Below are positions 1-8,441 of a stretch of DNA of 64,000 nt, piece by piece. The notes beneath the pieces are model-generated. The model saw nothing but the letters and a program-made list of their open reading frames with translations. It ran no database searches and had not been told where the DNA came from. Source of the stretch: JANQPX01 sp050633905. GTDB lineage: Bacteria; Pseudomonadota; Alphaproteobacteria; Geminicoccales; Geminicoccaceae. The position numbers and the translations under genes are program-made. The stretch's first letter is position 1. Each line of letters starts with the position of its first letter. The DNA is taken from contig JBOEHJ010000045.1 in the NCBI GenBank assembly GCA_050633905.1, forward strand, positions 3,576 through 67,575, in the 5' to 3' direction.

Positions 1-1
1 G

Positions 2-1396
2 GTCATCACCCTTTATGAGTTGGAACCCGCCCCCGGCACCCGCGCTGCCCGCGTGATCGCCCTTGCCGATGACATTGCCCGCTCCCTTTGTGCAATGTCG
101 GTGCGCGTTGCCGTGGTGCCCGGACGAAACGTGATCGGCATTGAGCTGCCGAACGATCAGCGGGAAACCGTCTATCTCTCGGAACTGCTCTCGACCGAGG
201 CTTACGAAAAAACGTCATCAGGCCTCGGCATGGCGCTCGGTAAGGACATCAGCGGCGAGCCGGTGGTCGTTGATCTCGCAAGAATGCCACATCTGCTCAT
301 CGCCGGTACCACAGGCTCGGGTAAGTCGGTCGCGATCAACGCGATGATCCTCTCCTTGCTCTATCGTCTGCCGCCCTCGGCCTGCAAACTGATCATGATC
401 GATCCCAAAGTGATCGAACTCTCGGTCTATGACGGTATCCCCCACCTTCTGGCACCGGTGGTGACCGAGCCGCACAAAGCCGTGGTCGCGCTCAAATGGA
501 TTGTGCGCGAGATGGATGATCGCTACCGCTTGATGTCTCATCTCGGCGTGCGCGATATTTTTGCCTACAACCGCCGCATCTCCGAAGCAATCGGCCGGGG
601 CGAGCAGCTATCACGCAAAGTGCAGACCGGTTTTGAGCCAGGGACAGGCGTGCCGATTTTCGAGCAGCAGCCGATCAAGATGGAAACATTGCCGCTGATC
701 GTGGTGATCGTGGATGAGGTCGCCGATCTGATGTTAACCGCGGGCAAGGAGATCGAAGGCTGCATCCAGCGGCTCTCGCAAAAGGCGCGTGCAGCCGGCG
801 TCCATCTGATCGTCGCAACCCAGCGGCCCTCGGTTGACGTGCTGACCGGCGTGATCAAGGCCAATCTGCCGGCCCGCATCAGCTTCCGTGTCAGCTCCAA
901 GATCGACAGCCGCACCATCCTCGGCGAGCCCGGCGCCGAACAGCTTCTCGGCCAAGGCGACATGCTGCAGATGATGGCCGGCGATCGTACCACCCGCATC
1001 CACGGACCGCTGGTTACCGACGAGGAGGTGGAGCGCGTCGTCACCTATCTGAAGAGCCAGGGTAGCCCGAGCTATATCGATGCGGTCACCAATGAAGCGG
1101 CCCTGGACAATAGTGGGGAGAGCGATGGCGGTGGTGGTGGCAGCAATATCGAGATCAACAACGGCGAAGACGCGCAATATGCCCAAGCCCTTCAAATCAT
1201 TGCCAAAGAAGGCCGGGCATCCACAAGCTTTTTGCAACGCAAGCTGAGGATTGGCTATAATAGTGCGGCAAGGCTCATTGAACGCATGGAACAAGATGGC
1301 CATGTCAGTTCTCCAGATCATGTCGGTCGCCGAAAGGTCCTGATGGGCGGTGGCGGTGATGAGGACGGACCAAGCGGCGTTGATGCGCCATGGTAG
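2..1396 (+). CDS. ftsK: DNA translocase FtsK, C-terminal part (5' end outside window)
   Basis: FtsK is the septal hexameric ATPase that pumps chromosomal DNA and activates XerCD recombination at dif. The frame is open from base 2, and the first residues (VITLYELEPAPG) already belong to the conserved motor domain, so the start and the membrane domain lie upstream of the window. The Walker A motif GTTGSGKS is near base 306, Walker B (VVIVDEVADLM) near 700, and the conserved VATQRPSVDV follows. A Gly-rich linker near 1126-1145 leads to a C-terminal winged helix (about 1170-1345), the gamma domain that reads KOPS in this family. The gene ends 7 bp before the lolA start, and ftsK-lolA is a common order in alphaproteobacteria. 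Confidence 0.96.
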   Translation, partial: VITLYELEPAPGTRAARVIALADDIARSLCAMSVRVAVVPGRNVIGIELPNDQRETVYLSELLSTEAYEKTSSGLGMALGKDISGEPVVVDLARMPHLLIAGTTGSGKSVAINAMILSLLYRLPPSACKLIMIDPKVIELSVYDGIPHLLAPVVTEPHKAVVALKWIVREMDDRYRLMSHLGVRDIFAYNRRISEAIGRGEQLSRKVQTGFEPGTGVPIFEQQPIKMETLPLIVVIVDEVADLMLTAGKEIEGCIQRLSQKARAAGVHLIVATQRPSVDVLTGVIKANLPARISFRVSSKIDSRTILGEPGAEQLLGQGDMLQMMAGDRTTRIHGPLVTDEEVERVVTYLKSQGSPSYIDAVTNEAALDNSGESDGGGGGSNIEINNGEDAQYAQALQIIAKEGRASTSFLQRKLRIGYNSAARLIERMEQDGHVSSPDHVGRRKVLMGGGGDEDGPSGVDAPW

Positions 1397-1403
1397 GGAT
1401 AAA

Positions 1404-2054
1404 ATGAAACGATTGAATTCAGGTTATTCTTTGATCGCAGCATGTCTCTCGCTGCTAATGGCATGGACAGCTACCGTCAGCTTTGCCGCTGTCCCGAAGC
1501 CAGGTTCCGTTGCAGCGGCAGACATCAAGAACATTGAGACCTATCTTAGCGATCTCCGGACATTGAAGGCTCAATTCGTCCAGCTAGAGCCAAGCGGCAA
1601 CACCTCGACCGGCAATCTCTACTATGCGAAGCCGGATAAGATGCGTCTGGACTACCATTCGCCCAACCCAGTCCTAATCGTCGCCAATGGCTGGCAAACC
1701 ATCTACCACGACCGGAAACTTGATCAGGCGACCCATATTCTGACCAATCAGACGCCTCTTGCCTTCCTTCTCGAAAAGAACGTGCAGCTCAGTGGCGACG
1801 TTACGATCACCGACTATCAGGACGTCGACGATCAGGTCTTGCTCACGCTTATTCAGACGGATGAACCCGATCTAGGTCAGGTGCAGCTTGCCTTTGCCAA
1901 GGCTCCCCTTCGTTTGCAGCGCTGGATCGTGACTGACGCGCAGGGATTGACCACCCATATTATTCTGGAACGCGCCGAAGCCGATGTCGCCATCGACGAT
2001 AAGCTCTTCCTGCTCTGCAATCCCAACGCGGTGATCAAAAAAGAAGGCTGCTAG
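1404..2054 (+). CDS. lolA: Outer-membrane lipoprotein carrier protein LolA
   Basis: This is a periplasmic chaperone that carries lipoproteins from the LolCDE transporter to the outer membrane. The ATG at 1404 gives MKRLNSGYSLIAACLSLLMA, a normal Sec signal peptide; an in-frame start at 1350 would overlap ftsK and put 18 non-hydrophobic residues before it. The mature part has the family pattern: LKAQFVQ, then SGNTSTGNLYYAKPDKMRLDY, then a hydrophobic half-barrel and a C-terminal basic segment. The length of 216 residues is normal. It sits 7 bp after ftsK and is probably co-transcribed with it. Repeat C begins directly after the stop. Confidence 0.93.
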   Translation: MKRLNSGYSLIAACLSLLMAWTATVSFAAVPKPGSVAAADIKNIETYLSDLRTLKAQFVQLEPSGNTSTGNLYYAKPDKMRLDYHSPNPVLIVANGWQTIYHDRKLDQATHILTNQTPLAFLLEKNVQLSGDVTITDYQDVDDQVLLTLIQTDEPDLGQVQLAFAKAPLRLQRWIVTDAQGLTTHIILERAEADVAIDDKLFLLCNPNAVIKKEGC

Positions 2055-2095
2055 CGGTGTGGCTTGGCCACCTCATTTGGTGTTGGCTGATGTCG
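2055..2095 (+). repeat. Repeat C, copy 1 (hairpin after the lolA stop)
   Basis: The element starts directly after the TAG of lolA. It holds a GTGGC-TTG-GCCAC hairpin followed by CTCATTTGGT and a TGTTGGCTGATGTC tail. It matches the segments after bcp, rlmE, the aldehyde dehydrogenase gene and the YheT-like gene. Confidence 0.6.
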
Positions 2096-2420
2096 CCTGG
2101 ATCGATGGTATTCGGCAGGTTTTCAGGTCGTTGGAGGTCGACGTCTGAGCGTTCCGGAAAGCGACTAGATTGGTTGCTTTCGAGCGTATCCCAACCAGGT
2201 TGAACCACCCAGATCTATCGAACTGCTCCAAAGGTCAGTGCCCTTTGTGCGTCTTAGTTCGTGGGCGACTAAACCTCTTCCCCTCATGCCGGGATCCGGT
2301 CTAACGCTGGCGAAAATACCGATTTTCGAGAACCGCATCGGAGACTATTGGAGTTAGTTGAGAAGCGGAAGCGCAGAAAAGCGGGATTTGCAGCCCGTTA
2401 GAACTTGATGGGGACGTAAT
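2096..2420. other. Gap between the convergent genes lolA and the unknown gene at 2421
   Basis: No convincing reading frame or RNA gene was seen here. The string ACCGATTTTCGAGAAC near 2318 has a diverged match near 34927 (CCAATCTTCGAGAACGACATC), which could be a further minor repeat. Confidence 0.4.
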
Positions 2421-3242
2421 CTAAACCAGCTGGCCTTCGATGATGACATCAGCGTGGACATCATTGAGATTCGCGAGCGGGCGGGCATCGATACTGGCCG
2501 CCTGTGCACCTTCGATCGAAGCTTCCCAAGGGTTGTAGTCGAAGATGGCGCCGTCCGGCAAAATGATCTGATCGCCGTCTGCCGCGAGCGAGGCGCTTAG
2601 ACGATCGACGCTATCGAGGGGAATCGGTCGGCCATCGCCATTGTAGAAGACATGCTCCGTCGCCATGACCAGGTCAGGCGATCCTGCAGTCTTCGAGACT
2701 AGATCCGCTGCCATCGGATTATGCGCATCCATCGTCCAGGGGGTACTGGCCCCTTCGGCGAACGCGAGCGGTTGGCCGCCCAGATCACGAAGATCGCTGG
2801 TGTATGTCTCGTAGGTGGTGCCGTCGAAAGCCACGCGCCAATGGTGCTTAGCCTGATCATCGACGCCGAGTGCTGTGGGATCATTGTCGCGGGTGGGTGG
2901 TGTATAGGCTAGCTCACCGGCTTTGCTGTAGACGGCGCCATTCTGCAGACTTAGCCCCCCATCGAGGAGACCGATGGCGCCAGCTTCCAAAGGTTCCCAA
3001 GGCGGCGCGGACAGGACCTCATCCGGCGCCAGATCGCTGGCTGAAAAGCTGAGATGAGAGGTTTCACTCGCCTGCTTCAGCTCATCGTGCAGCACCTGCT
3101 CGAACGTTTCGCCGTCCGAATGAAGCCGTTCACCCTTGGAAAGGCGATCGGACAACTCATCGAGAAACGCGCCAAACTCGTGATTGGCCTTCTCAAGGCC
3201 GGCTGCCAATGGTGTCATTGTCACAGTCATGGATGTACTCAC
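2421..3242 (-). CDS. Conserved-looking hypothetical protein, acidic, 273 aa
   Basis: I do not recognise the family. The frame starts with GTG at 3242; an in-frame ATG at 3230 is an alternative. There is no signal peptide and no membrane segment. The N-terminal 60 residues look helical and charged (GAFLDELSDRLSKGERL). The rest is rich in Asp, Gly and Pro with Trp/Tyr-containing strands such as HHWRVAFDGTTYETYTSD and IILPDGAIFDYNPWE, as expected of a beta-rich soluble protein. It stands alone between a convergent lolA and a 400-bp gap, so context gives no clue. Coding potential is supported by length and by the absence of a better frame. Confidence 0.65.
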   Translation of the reverse strand: MSTSMTVTMTPLAAGLEKANHEFGAFLDELSDRLSKGERLHSDGETFEQVLHDELKQASETSHLSFSASDLAPDEVLSAPPWEPLEAGAIGLLDGGLSLQNGAVYSKAGELAYTPPTRDNDPTALGVDDQAKHHWRVAFDGTTYETYTSDLRDLGGQPLAFAEGASTPWTMDAHNPMAADLVSKTAGSPDLVMATEHVFYNGDGRPIPLDSVDRLSASLAADGDQIILPDGAIFDYNPWEASIEGAQAASIDARPLANLNDVHADVIIEGQLV

Positions 3243-3644
3243 ACCGCCCCGGAACCCGATCCAGAAGCATTCTTAACACAGGGCTTTGTCATATTTCAGT
3301 CAAAATTACCGCAAATGAAGCTGTTGTTCCAGAACCAAAGCCGCTGATCTTCAACGCGCAGTGATCACCTTAGAAGCGTTAACTTTCGCCTTTGCGGTTT
3401 ATGAGGAGCGTCACTGTGATCTTGATGACAGCAGAGGATTGGGCGCGACGTTCTTCGATCAAGCGGCTGAGGAGCCTGCTTTGTAACGAAAATGTGCGCT
3501 ACAAGATTGTAACGCACATTTCCTGTCGAAGACGAACCATAATGCTTCGGCTTCAGTAAGTCGGCTCCAAATTCATCCTAATGGATGGGAAGCCTATCTT
3601 CGGACTGTAACTACCGTTGGAGGTAGAGGGGGAGAGGAGAACGG
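3243..3644. other. 400-bp gap with one strong stem-loop
   Basis: It separates two minus-strand genes of unknown function. The only structure seen is the inverted repeat at 3490-3521. No reading frame here is convincing. Confidence 0.4.
3490..3521. repeat. Stem-loop with 9-bp perfect arms
   Basis: AAATGTGCG (3490-3498) pairs with CGCACATTT (3513-3521). After one mismatch, a further four pairs close an AGAT loop. TTGTAACG occurs both just before the left arm and in the loop side of the right arm. Neither strand shows a T-run next to it, so it does not look like a normal intrinsic terminator. Confidence 0.55.
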
Positions 3645-4019
3645 TTAGGCAGTCCGCAGATTCTGTTGCTGTTCGAGGCCAACGATCCGCCTCGCAGTTG
3701 CGACGCCGCCGGTGCGATCGCCGTCAAGGGAACGGGCGGCAACATCGACCGAACGCCAGATGACGACGAACGTCACAGGCACGGCAAAAAGGGCGATCAG
3801 GCTGACCCATCCGGTTGCCACTTCAGCGGTCACGGCAACGGATGCGGCGATGAGGCAAATACCCACGGCGACAATGCTGGTCGCCACCATCTTCATCGCT
3901 TCGCCCAGGAGGGTGAAGCTGGGTGAACGGCGGGCAAGCCAACCCTGCAGCGAAAACCAGATAGCGGCGATAGCAAAAATTGCTGCGCCTGCCAGGGATG
4001 CTCCAATCGTTGTCATCAT
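3645..4019 (-). CDS. Small inner-membrane protein, about three TM segments
   Basis: I do not recognise the family. The 124-residue product has hydrophobic stretches at about residues 6-24 (ASLAGAAIFAIAAIWFSL), 43-62 (MVATSIVAVGICLIAASVAV) and 70-87 (VSLIALFAVPVTFVVIW), then a polar basic tail. The ATG at 4019 is preferred because GGAG lies 6 bp before it; the frame also has GTG at 4022 and TTG at 4034. It stands alone. It may be a small stress- or envelope-related membrane protein, but no function can be assigned. Confidence 0.6.
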   Translation of the reverse strand: MMTTIGASLAGAAIFAIAAIWFSLQGWLARRSPSFTLLGEAMKMVATSIVAVGICLIAASVAVTAEVATGWVSLIALFAVPVTFVVIWRSVDVAARSLDGDRTGGVATARRIVGLEQQQNLRTA

Positions 4020-4402
4020 CACGTACTCCGTCAAAGGGGCCGGCGCTCAGGAATTTTTTTTGTTCCGGCCACGTTGGATAACGGACTATAGGAACGAGAA
4101 AGGTCGTTTGATAAGAGCATTTCATCGAGATATCCACAAAATGCCCAAGGTATGTGTTTTTTATACAACACAAACTGATGCCAATTCGCAACAAAATCGT
4201 TAAAGTTGTTCAAAAATTGCTTTTGGTTTCGCATTTTTGACTAGCGGCAGGCGTTGATTGGGTGTCAGGAATAGTCCTCTAACTTCCTGTTATGAAATCA
4301 TAAACACTTTTTCGTATGCTGTCCTTGATGCAATTCGGGCCGATCGGCTGTCGCCATTGTTTTCCGGTCGCGGTATCCTCGTAACGAGCTGGAGGAAGTG
4401 AG
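4020..4402. other. Divergent promoter region, AT-rich
   Basis: This region lies between the small membrane protein gene and the UxaA-type operon. It is noticeably more AT-rich than its surroundings (4040-4330), which fits a regulatory region. I could not pick out a clear -35/-10 pair or operator. Confidence 0.35.
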
Positions 4403-4696
4403 ATGACAACATCTTCGGTGATCTGTTTGGCTGGGGAAGACAATGTCGGTGTTGTGACGGCCGATCTGCGGCCTGGCGTCAGCCTTCGGCTCGATGACCG
4501 CGAACTGCCGGTCAAGGACCCCATCCCCTTTGGCCACAAAATCGCGCTCATCCCCATCGAAGAAGGCGCTGAGATCGTCAAATTCGGCGTGCCGATCGGC
4601 AAAGCAACACTCCCGATCAAGGCTGGCGAGCATGTGCATGTCCATAACGTCGCGAGCGCCTACATCAACAACGCGGTCGATCACTACGAGGCGTAG
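4403..4696 (+). CDS. UxaA-family hydro-lyase small subunit (SAF domain)
   Basis: At 97 residues this is the stand-alone N-terminal SAF domain that altronate and galactarate dehydratases carry fused to their catalytic part. The recognisable stretch is LPVKDPIPFGHKIALIPIEEG followed by KFGVPIGKATLPIKAGEHVHVHN. A GGAGGAAG box precedes the ATG. The catalytic subunit follows 24 bp downstream. Split pairs of this kind include (2R)-sulfolactate sulfo-lyase (SuyA/SuyB) and other sugar-acid dehydratases; sequence alone does not decide, and no sulfite exporter or sulfolactate dehydrogenase lies beside it. Confidence 0.85.
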   Translation: MTTSSVICLAGEDNVGVVTADLRPGVSLRLDDRELPVKDPIPFGHKIALIPIEEGAEIVKFGVPIGKATLPIKAGEHVHVHNVASAYINNAVDHYEA

Positions 4697-4720
4697 AGCC
4701 GAATTTCGAGGGGAAATCCG

Positions 4721-5914
4721 ATGTCCATGCAAGGCTACCTCCGCCAAGACGGTAGAAAGGGTATCCGCAATTACGTGGTCGTCGCCTATTTGGTCGAATG
4801 CTCGCATCACGTCGCCCGGGCGATCGCAACGCCATTTGTCGATGAAGGCGCCCAGATTATTGGCTTTCCCGGCTGCTATCCCAATGCCTATGCGCAGGAC
4901 ATGATGGAAGCATTGTGCACCCATCCCAATGTCGGCGCCGTTCTCCTGGTCTCGCTCGGCTGCGAGCAGATGAACCGGCCGCGCCTGCTGGAGGTCATCG
5001 AGAAATCCGGACGTCCGGTTTCGCTCCTGACCATTCAGAAAAGCGGCGGTACACGCGCCACCATCGCCGCCGGTCGGCAGTGGGTTGAGCAGGCCATCTC
5101 AAGCATCAAGGAAACCCCGTGCGTTCCGATGGGTGTCGCCGATCTTGTGATCGCAACCGAATGCGGCGGCTCGGATGCCTGCAGCGGCATCACCGCGAAC
5201 CCTGCGATCGGTGTTGCTTGCGATCACGTCATTGATGGCGGCGGTAGCGCCATTTTCGAGGAGCTGGGTGAGCTTTTCGGCTGCGAGGATCATATGGCGT
5301 CTCGCGCCACTACGCCCGAACTTGGCACAGCCATCAAGGCGGCGATGACCAAGGCCTGGCGGCATTATGCGGCCCTCGATCAGTCCAGCTTCGGCGGCGG
5401 CAATATTACCGGCGGTCTGTCGACCATCGAGGAAAAATCGATCGGCGCTTATGCCAAGAGTGGCACCAAGCCCATCATGGGTATGCTCAGACCCGGCATC
5501 CATCCCCCCAAATCAGGCCTCTACATCATGGACATGGTGCCCGATGACGAGGTGAAATGGGGGTTTGCCAATATTAACGACAACGCAACGATCACCGAGC
5601 AGATCGCCTGCGGCGCCCATATGACACTTTTCTCCACCGGCCGTGGATCCGTGGTCGGCTCAGCGATCAGTCCGGTGATTAAGATCTGCTCCAATCCCGA
5701 GACGTTTCACCGTCTGCAAGATGATATGGACATCAATGCCGGTGCAATCATTGATGACGGCGCCTCGCTCCAGGATGTCGGTGATCAGATTTTTGCGCTC
5801 ATTCAAGAGGTGGCCGCCGGCCAAGCGACCAAATCCGAAGATCTCGGTCATCAGGAGTTTATCCTGGGGTATAAAAGTTTCGAGCCGCTGGGGCCGAGTT
5901 GCCTGCCGGTCTGA
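4721..5914 (+). CDS. UxaA-family hydro-lyase large subunit (altronate dehydratase / SuyB-like)
   Basis: This is the 397-residue catalytic subunit of the GarD/UxaA superfamily, which removes water, or sulfite in SuyB, from 2-hydroxy acids in a metal-dependent reaction. Family marks visible are DGRKGIRNYVVVAYLVECS at the start, FPGCYPN, LLVSLGCEQMN, ATECGGSDACSGITANPAIG near residues 145-165, GNITGGLSTIEEKSIGAYAK, and FSTGRGSVVGSAISPVIKIC near the end. Together with the upstream 97-residue subunit it makes one complete enzyme. A GNAT gene starts 4 bp after it, so the three genes are probably one operon. The substrate is unknown. Confidence 0.88.
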   Translation: MSMQGYLRQDGRKGIRNYVVVAYLVECSHHVARAIATPFVDEGAQIIGFPGCYPNAYAQDMMEALCTHPNVGAVLLVSLGCEQMNRPRLLEVIEKSGRPVSLLTIQKSGGTRATIAAGRQWVEQAISSIKETPCVPMGVADLVIATECGGSDACSGITANPAIGVACDHVIDGGGSAIFEELGELFGCEDHMASRATTPELGTAIKAAMTKAWRHYAALDQSSFGGGNITGGLSTIEEKSIGAYAKSGTKPIMGMLRPGIHPPKSGLYIMDMVPDDEVKWGFANINDNATITEQIACGAHMTLFSTGRGSVVGSAISPVIKICSNPETFHRLQDDMDINAGAIIDDGASLQDVGDQIFALIQEVAAGQATKSEDLGHQEFILGYKSFEPLGPSCLPV

Positions 5915-5918
5915 GGCA

Positions 5919-6407
5919 ATGATCCAAATTCGCGTCGCCGAGCCCCATGAGAGCGATCTCTGTGCCGAAATCCTACGCGAAGCTTGGCGCGGTATGTGGT
6001 TCGTGCCCCAGGACCTGCATACGCCGGCCGAAGACCGGTGCTGGATGCGCGATGTTTTTCAAAACCAATTGGTGCTCGTGGCCGTGGAAACCGTCACATC
6101 CGATCCTGGCAATGAGGCCCATGACGGGTTGATCGTCGGCTTTCTCACCATGGGGCAGGGGACGGTGCATAATCTCTATATTCGACCGAGCCATCAAGGA
6201 GAAGGTATCGGACATGAGCTGATGGGCACTGCAAAAGCATCATCGGGCGGTGAGCTCAAGCTTTGGGTTTTCGAGCAGAATGAAGGGGCCATCCGGTTCT
6301 ACGAACGGCATGGCTTTACCACGCTCCGCAAAACCGACGGCCAGGACAACGAGGAAAAGGTCCCCGATCGTCTGATGATCTGGCATAGCGGTAGCGCATC
6401 GGATTGA
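5919..6407 (+). CDS. GNAT-family N-acetyltransferase
   Basis: The product is a 162-residue acetyl-CoA-dependent acetyltransferase. The core motif A is seen as VHNLYIRPSHQGEGIGHELM (acetyl-CoA pyrophosphate loop QGEGIG), followed by LWVFEQNEGAIRFYERHGF, the usual motif B. The ATG at 5919 is chosen because it sits 4 bp after the hydro-lyase stop; the open frame continues upstream but only as overlap. The substrate is unknown. The position in the operon suggests a link to the hydro-lyase pathway, which is an inference only. Confidence 0.85.
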   Translation: MIQIRVAEPHESDLCAEILREAWRGMWFVPQDLHTPAEDRCWMRDVFQNQLVLVAVETVTSDPGNEAHDGLIVGFLTMGQGTVHNLYIRPSHQGEGIGHELMGTAKASSGGELKLWVFEQNEGAIRFYERHGFTTLRKTDGQDNEEKVPDRLMIWHSGSASD

Positions 6408-6563
6408 GGGCGGGGTTTGTGTAGATATCTTGGGCTTGATCTAGCCGGTCAGTCACCTCGGACTGGCTCGGAATATGCTCTGGGATGCTTTCGCAGTCTC
6501 TCGGCTGCTATCCTGTCCGCCGTTAACGAGACCTTAACGCTTGGGAACGATGCCCCGTGATCT

Positions 6564-6639
6564 GATCCATGAGATCCTGGGAACCCACCCGCTCGCAAGG
6601 AAGGTGACTGAGGCTCGGATTCCCAAGGTCTCATGGACC
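6564..6639. repeat. Repeat A, copy 1 (imperfect palindrome)
   Basis: The left arm 6564-6586 (GATCCATGAGATCCTGGGAA then CCC) pairs with the right arm 6617-6639 (GGATTCCCAAGGTCTCATGG then ACC) around a 30-nt loop. A conserved tail GTCAGCATGATGAAG-AACTAAGAAAACGT follows to about 6690. The same layout recurs near 21.1, 31.9, 41.8, 59.2 and 60.9 kb. Confidence 0.75.
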
Positions 6640-6689
6640 AGGTCAGCATGATGAAGATTCTGAACTAAGAAAACGTAAATGCGGGCGTT

Positions 6690-6950
6690 ACGATCGAGGC
6701 CTGTCTTGAGGTTGTTTAATGAACGCCGAAATCAGGAATTTGAAGCATTTTCCGATAGACAGCCTCGGTTTGCTTCGAACCTGACTGGCTCAAAAAATGC
6801 GCCAGCCGCAGATTGGCCGTCAGTTCCTGTTGCTGACATTTCCGGTGAATTAGCTATGATACCGGCTAAGAACGCTGCTGAGCGACAAATGGATTGGTGT
6901 CAGGGCTCCTTTGGGCATGTTTTGCCGGGGGGAGTGTTTCGATAGGGGCA
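6690..6950. other. Gap after repeat A, no convincing gene
   Basis: An 88-codon frame opens at 6679, but its first part is the tail of repeat A and the rest resembles no family I know. No strong Shine-Dalgarno site precedes it. I leave it unannotated. Confidence 0.4.
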
Positions 6951-6980
6951 GTCTTGATCTTATCAAGACAGTCCTTTTTT
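6951..6980 (+). terminator. Intrinsic terminator-like hairpin
   Basis: GTCTTGAT-CTT-ATCAAGAC is a perfect 8-bp stem with a 3-nt loop (6951-6969), followed 4 nt later by seven bases with six T (6974-6980). It lies upstream of the glycosyltransferase gene and would stop plus-strand transcripts entering from the GNAT side. Confidence 0.65.
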
Positions 6981-7100
6981 GGCGCCTCGATCCAATTCTT
7001 CATCAATTCATCTTATTGAAGTTGATTCAAAATAGGAGATAATCAACCCAATAGTTTGCCTTTTCACGATAGGTGCCACGATCTTGTCGAAAAACCGCCG

Positions 7101-8399
7101 GTGAAAATATTGATTCTGGGCCTCAATTTTGCCCCTGAACTCATTGGCGTCGGTAAATATACCGGCGAACTTGCCGCTTGGTTCGGCAAGCAGGGGCATG
7201 AGGTGAAGGTAGTGACATCACCGCCTTACTACCCCGCATGGAAAATTGGCGAGGGCTATCGTTCATATCTTTATCGGCGCGAGCAGCGGGACGGGATCGA
7301 CATCCTTCGCTGTCCGCTCTGGGTACCCAACCATCCCACGACCCTCAAACGGATCATCCATCTGGTCTCCTTTGCTGCGAGCAGTGCCCTGCCTTCGCTT
7401 TGGCACGGCCTTTTCTGGCGCCCCGACATCGTCTGGACCGTGGAACCCACGAGCTTTACAGCACCAACCGCCTGGCTTGCCGCGCGATCAGGTGATGCCA
7501 CGGCCTGTCTCCACATTCAGGACCTCGAGGTGGAGGCAGCAATTGGCTTAAGGATGCTCTCCAAATCATGGGTGATCAGAGCATCATCCTTGCTCTATGG
7601 CTGGCTGCTTCGTCGCTTCGACCATGTCTCGACCATCTCGGAGCAAATGCGCGAGCAGCTGCCGTCTTACAACGTCTCCCGCAAACGATGCAGCATGTTT
7701 CCGAACTGGGTGAATATTGAGGCAATCCAACCGTTGGAGAAGCCGAGTTCGTTTCGCGAAGAGCTTGGCTTGCCGGAAGACAAGATCGTTGCCCTCTATT
7801 CCGGCAATATGGGCAGCAAGCAAGGTGTTGAAAGTCTGGGCCATCTGGCAAGAACTTTGGTCGACCTGCCCAATCTGCATTTCGTCTTTGCAGGTGATGG
7901 CTCTCTTCGCGCCGATGTGGAAGCCATGACCGCCGGTCTTGCGAATGTCACTATGCTGCCGCTTCAGCCCAATGAGCGCTTCAACGATCTTCTCAATCTT
8001 GCTGATATCCATCTTCTGCCCCAGCGCCAATCCACGGTGAGTTTCTCGCTGCCCTCGAAATTCGGCGGCATGATGGCCAGCGGCCGGCCAGCTGTGGTTC
8101 AGGCGGATCAAGGCGAGCTTGCGACAGTGGCAGCGAAATGCGGCATCGTCGTGCCATCCGGCGATGCTAGCGCGATGGCTAGCGCCGTTCGCCGCCTTGC
8201 GACGAATGCGGATGAGAGACGTCATCTTGGCAAGATGGCGCGGCGCTACGCCGACTTGCATCTATCGCGTGATGCCGTGCTCAGCCGCCATGAGCAACAG
8301 CTGTTTGAAGCCATTGCGCGTCGTGCTCGCCGTCGACCCCGATGGCAGCGCTTTCTGGCAACCATCATCCCCAGCTACACCCTGCCCCCCCGCCGTTGA
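7101..8399 (+). CDS. WcaI-like glycosyltransferase (GT4 type)
   Basis: This is a predicted cytoplasmic-face glycosyltransferase of the colanic-acid WcaI group, adding a sugar to a lipid-linked exopolysaccharide unit. The GTG at 7101 gives the typical start VKILILGLNFAPELIGVGKY; a TTG at 7056 would add 15 residues unlike the family. Family marks are EVKVVTSPPYYPAWKIG, LHIQDLEVEAAIGLRML, FPNWVNIEAI, ALYSGNMGSKQGVE and VSFSLPSKFGGMMASGRPAV, the last being the nucleotide-sugar-binding region. The C-terminus is Arg-rich. It stands alone, without other exopolysaccharide genes in the window. Confidence 0.85.
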   Translation: MKILILGLNFAPELIGVGKYTGELAAWFGKQGHEVKVVTSPPYYPAWKIGEGYRSYLYRREQRDGIDILRCPLWVPNHPTTLKRIIHLVSFAASSALPSLWHGLFWRPDIVWTVEPTSFTAPTAWLAARSGDATACLHIQDLEVEAAIGLRMLSKSWVIRASSLLYGWLLRRFDHVSTISEQMREQLPSYNVSRKRCSMFPNWVNIEAIQPLEKPSSFREELGLPEDKIVALYSGNMGSKQGVESLGHLARTLVDLPNLHFVFAGDGSLRADVEAMTAGLANVTMLPLQPNERFNDLLNLADIHLLPQRQSTVSFSLPSKFGGMMASGRPAVVQADQGELATVAAKCGIVVPSGDASAMASAVRRLATNADERRHLGKMARRYADLHLSRDAVLSRHEQQLFEAIARRARRRPRWQRFLATIIPSYTLPPRR

Positions 8400-8441
8400 T
8401 TTTTTAACGCCGGCGCGGGTCTTGGGTCCGGCTAGCGGTGG

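Noticed and set aside
6679..6945. An 88-codon plus-strand frame
   Set aside because: Its first part is the tail of repeat A, it lacks a strong ribosome site, and the product matches nothing known.
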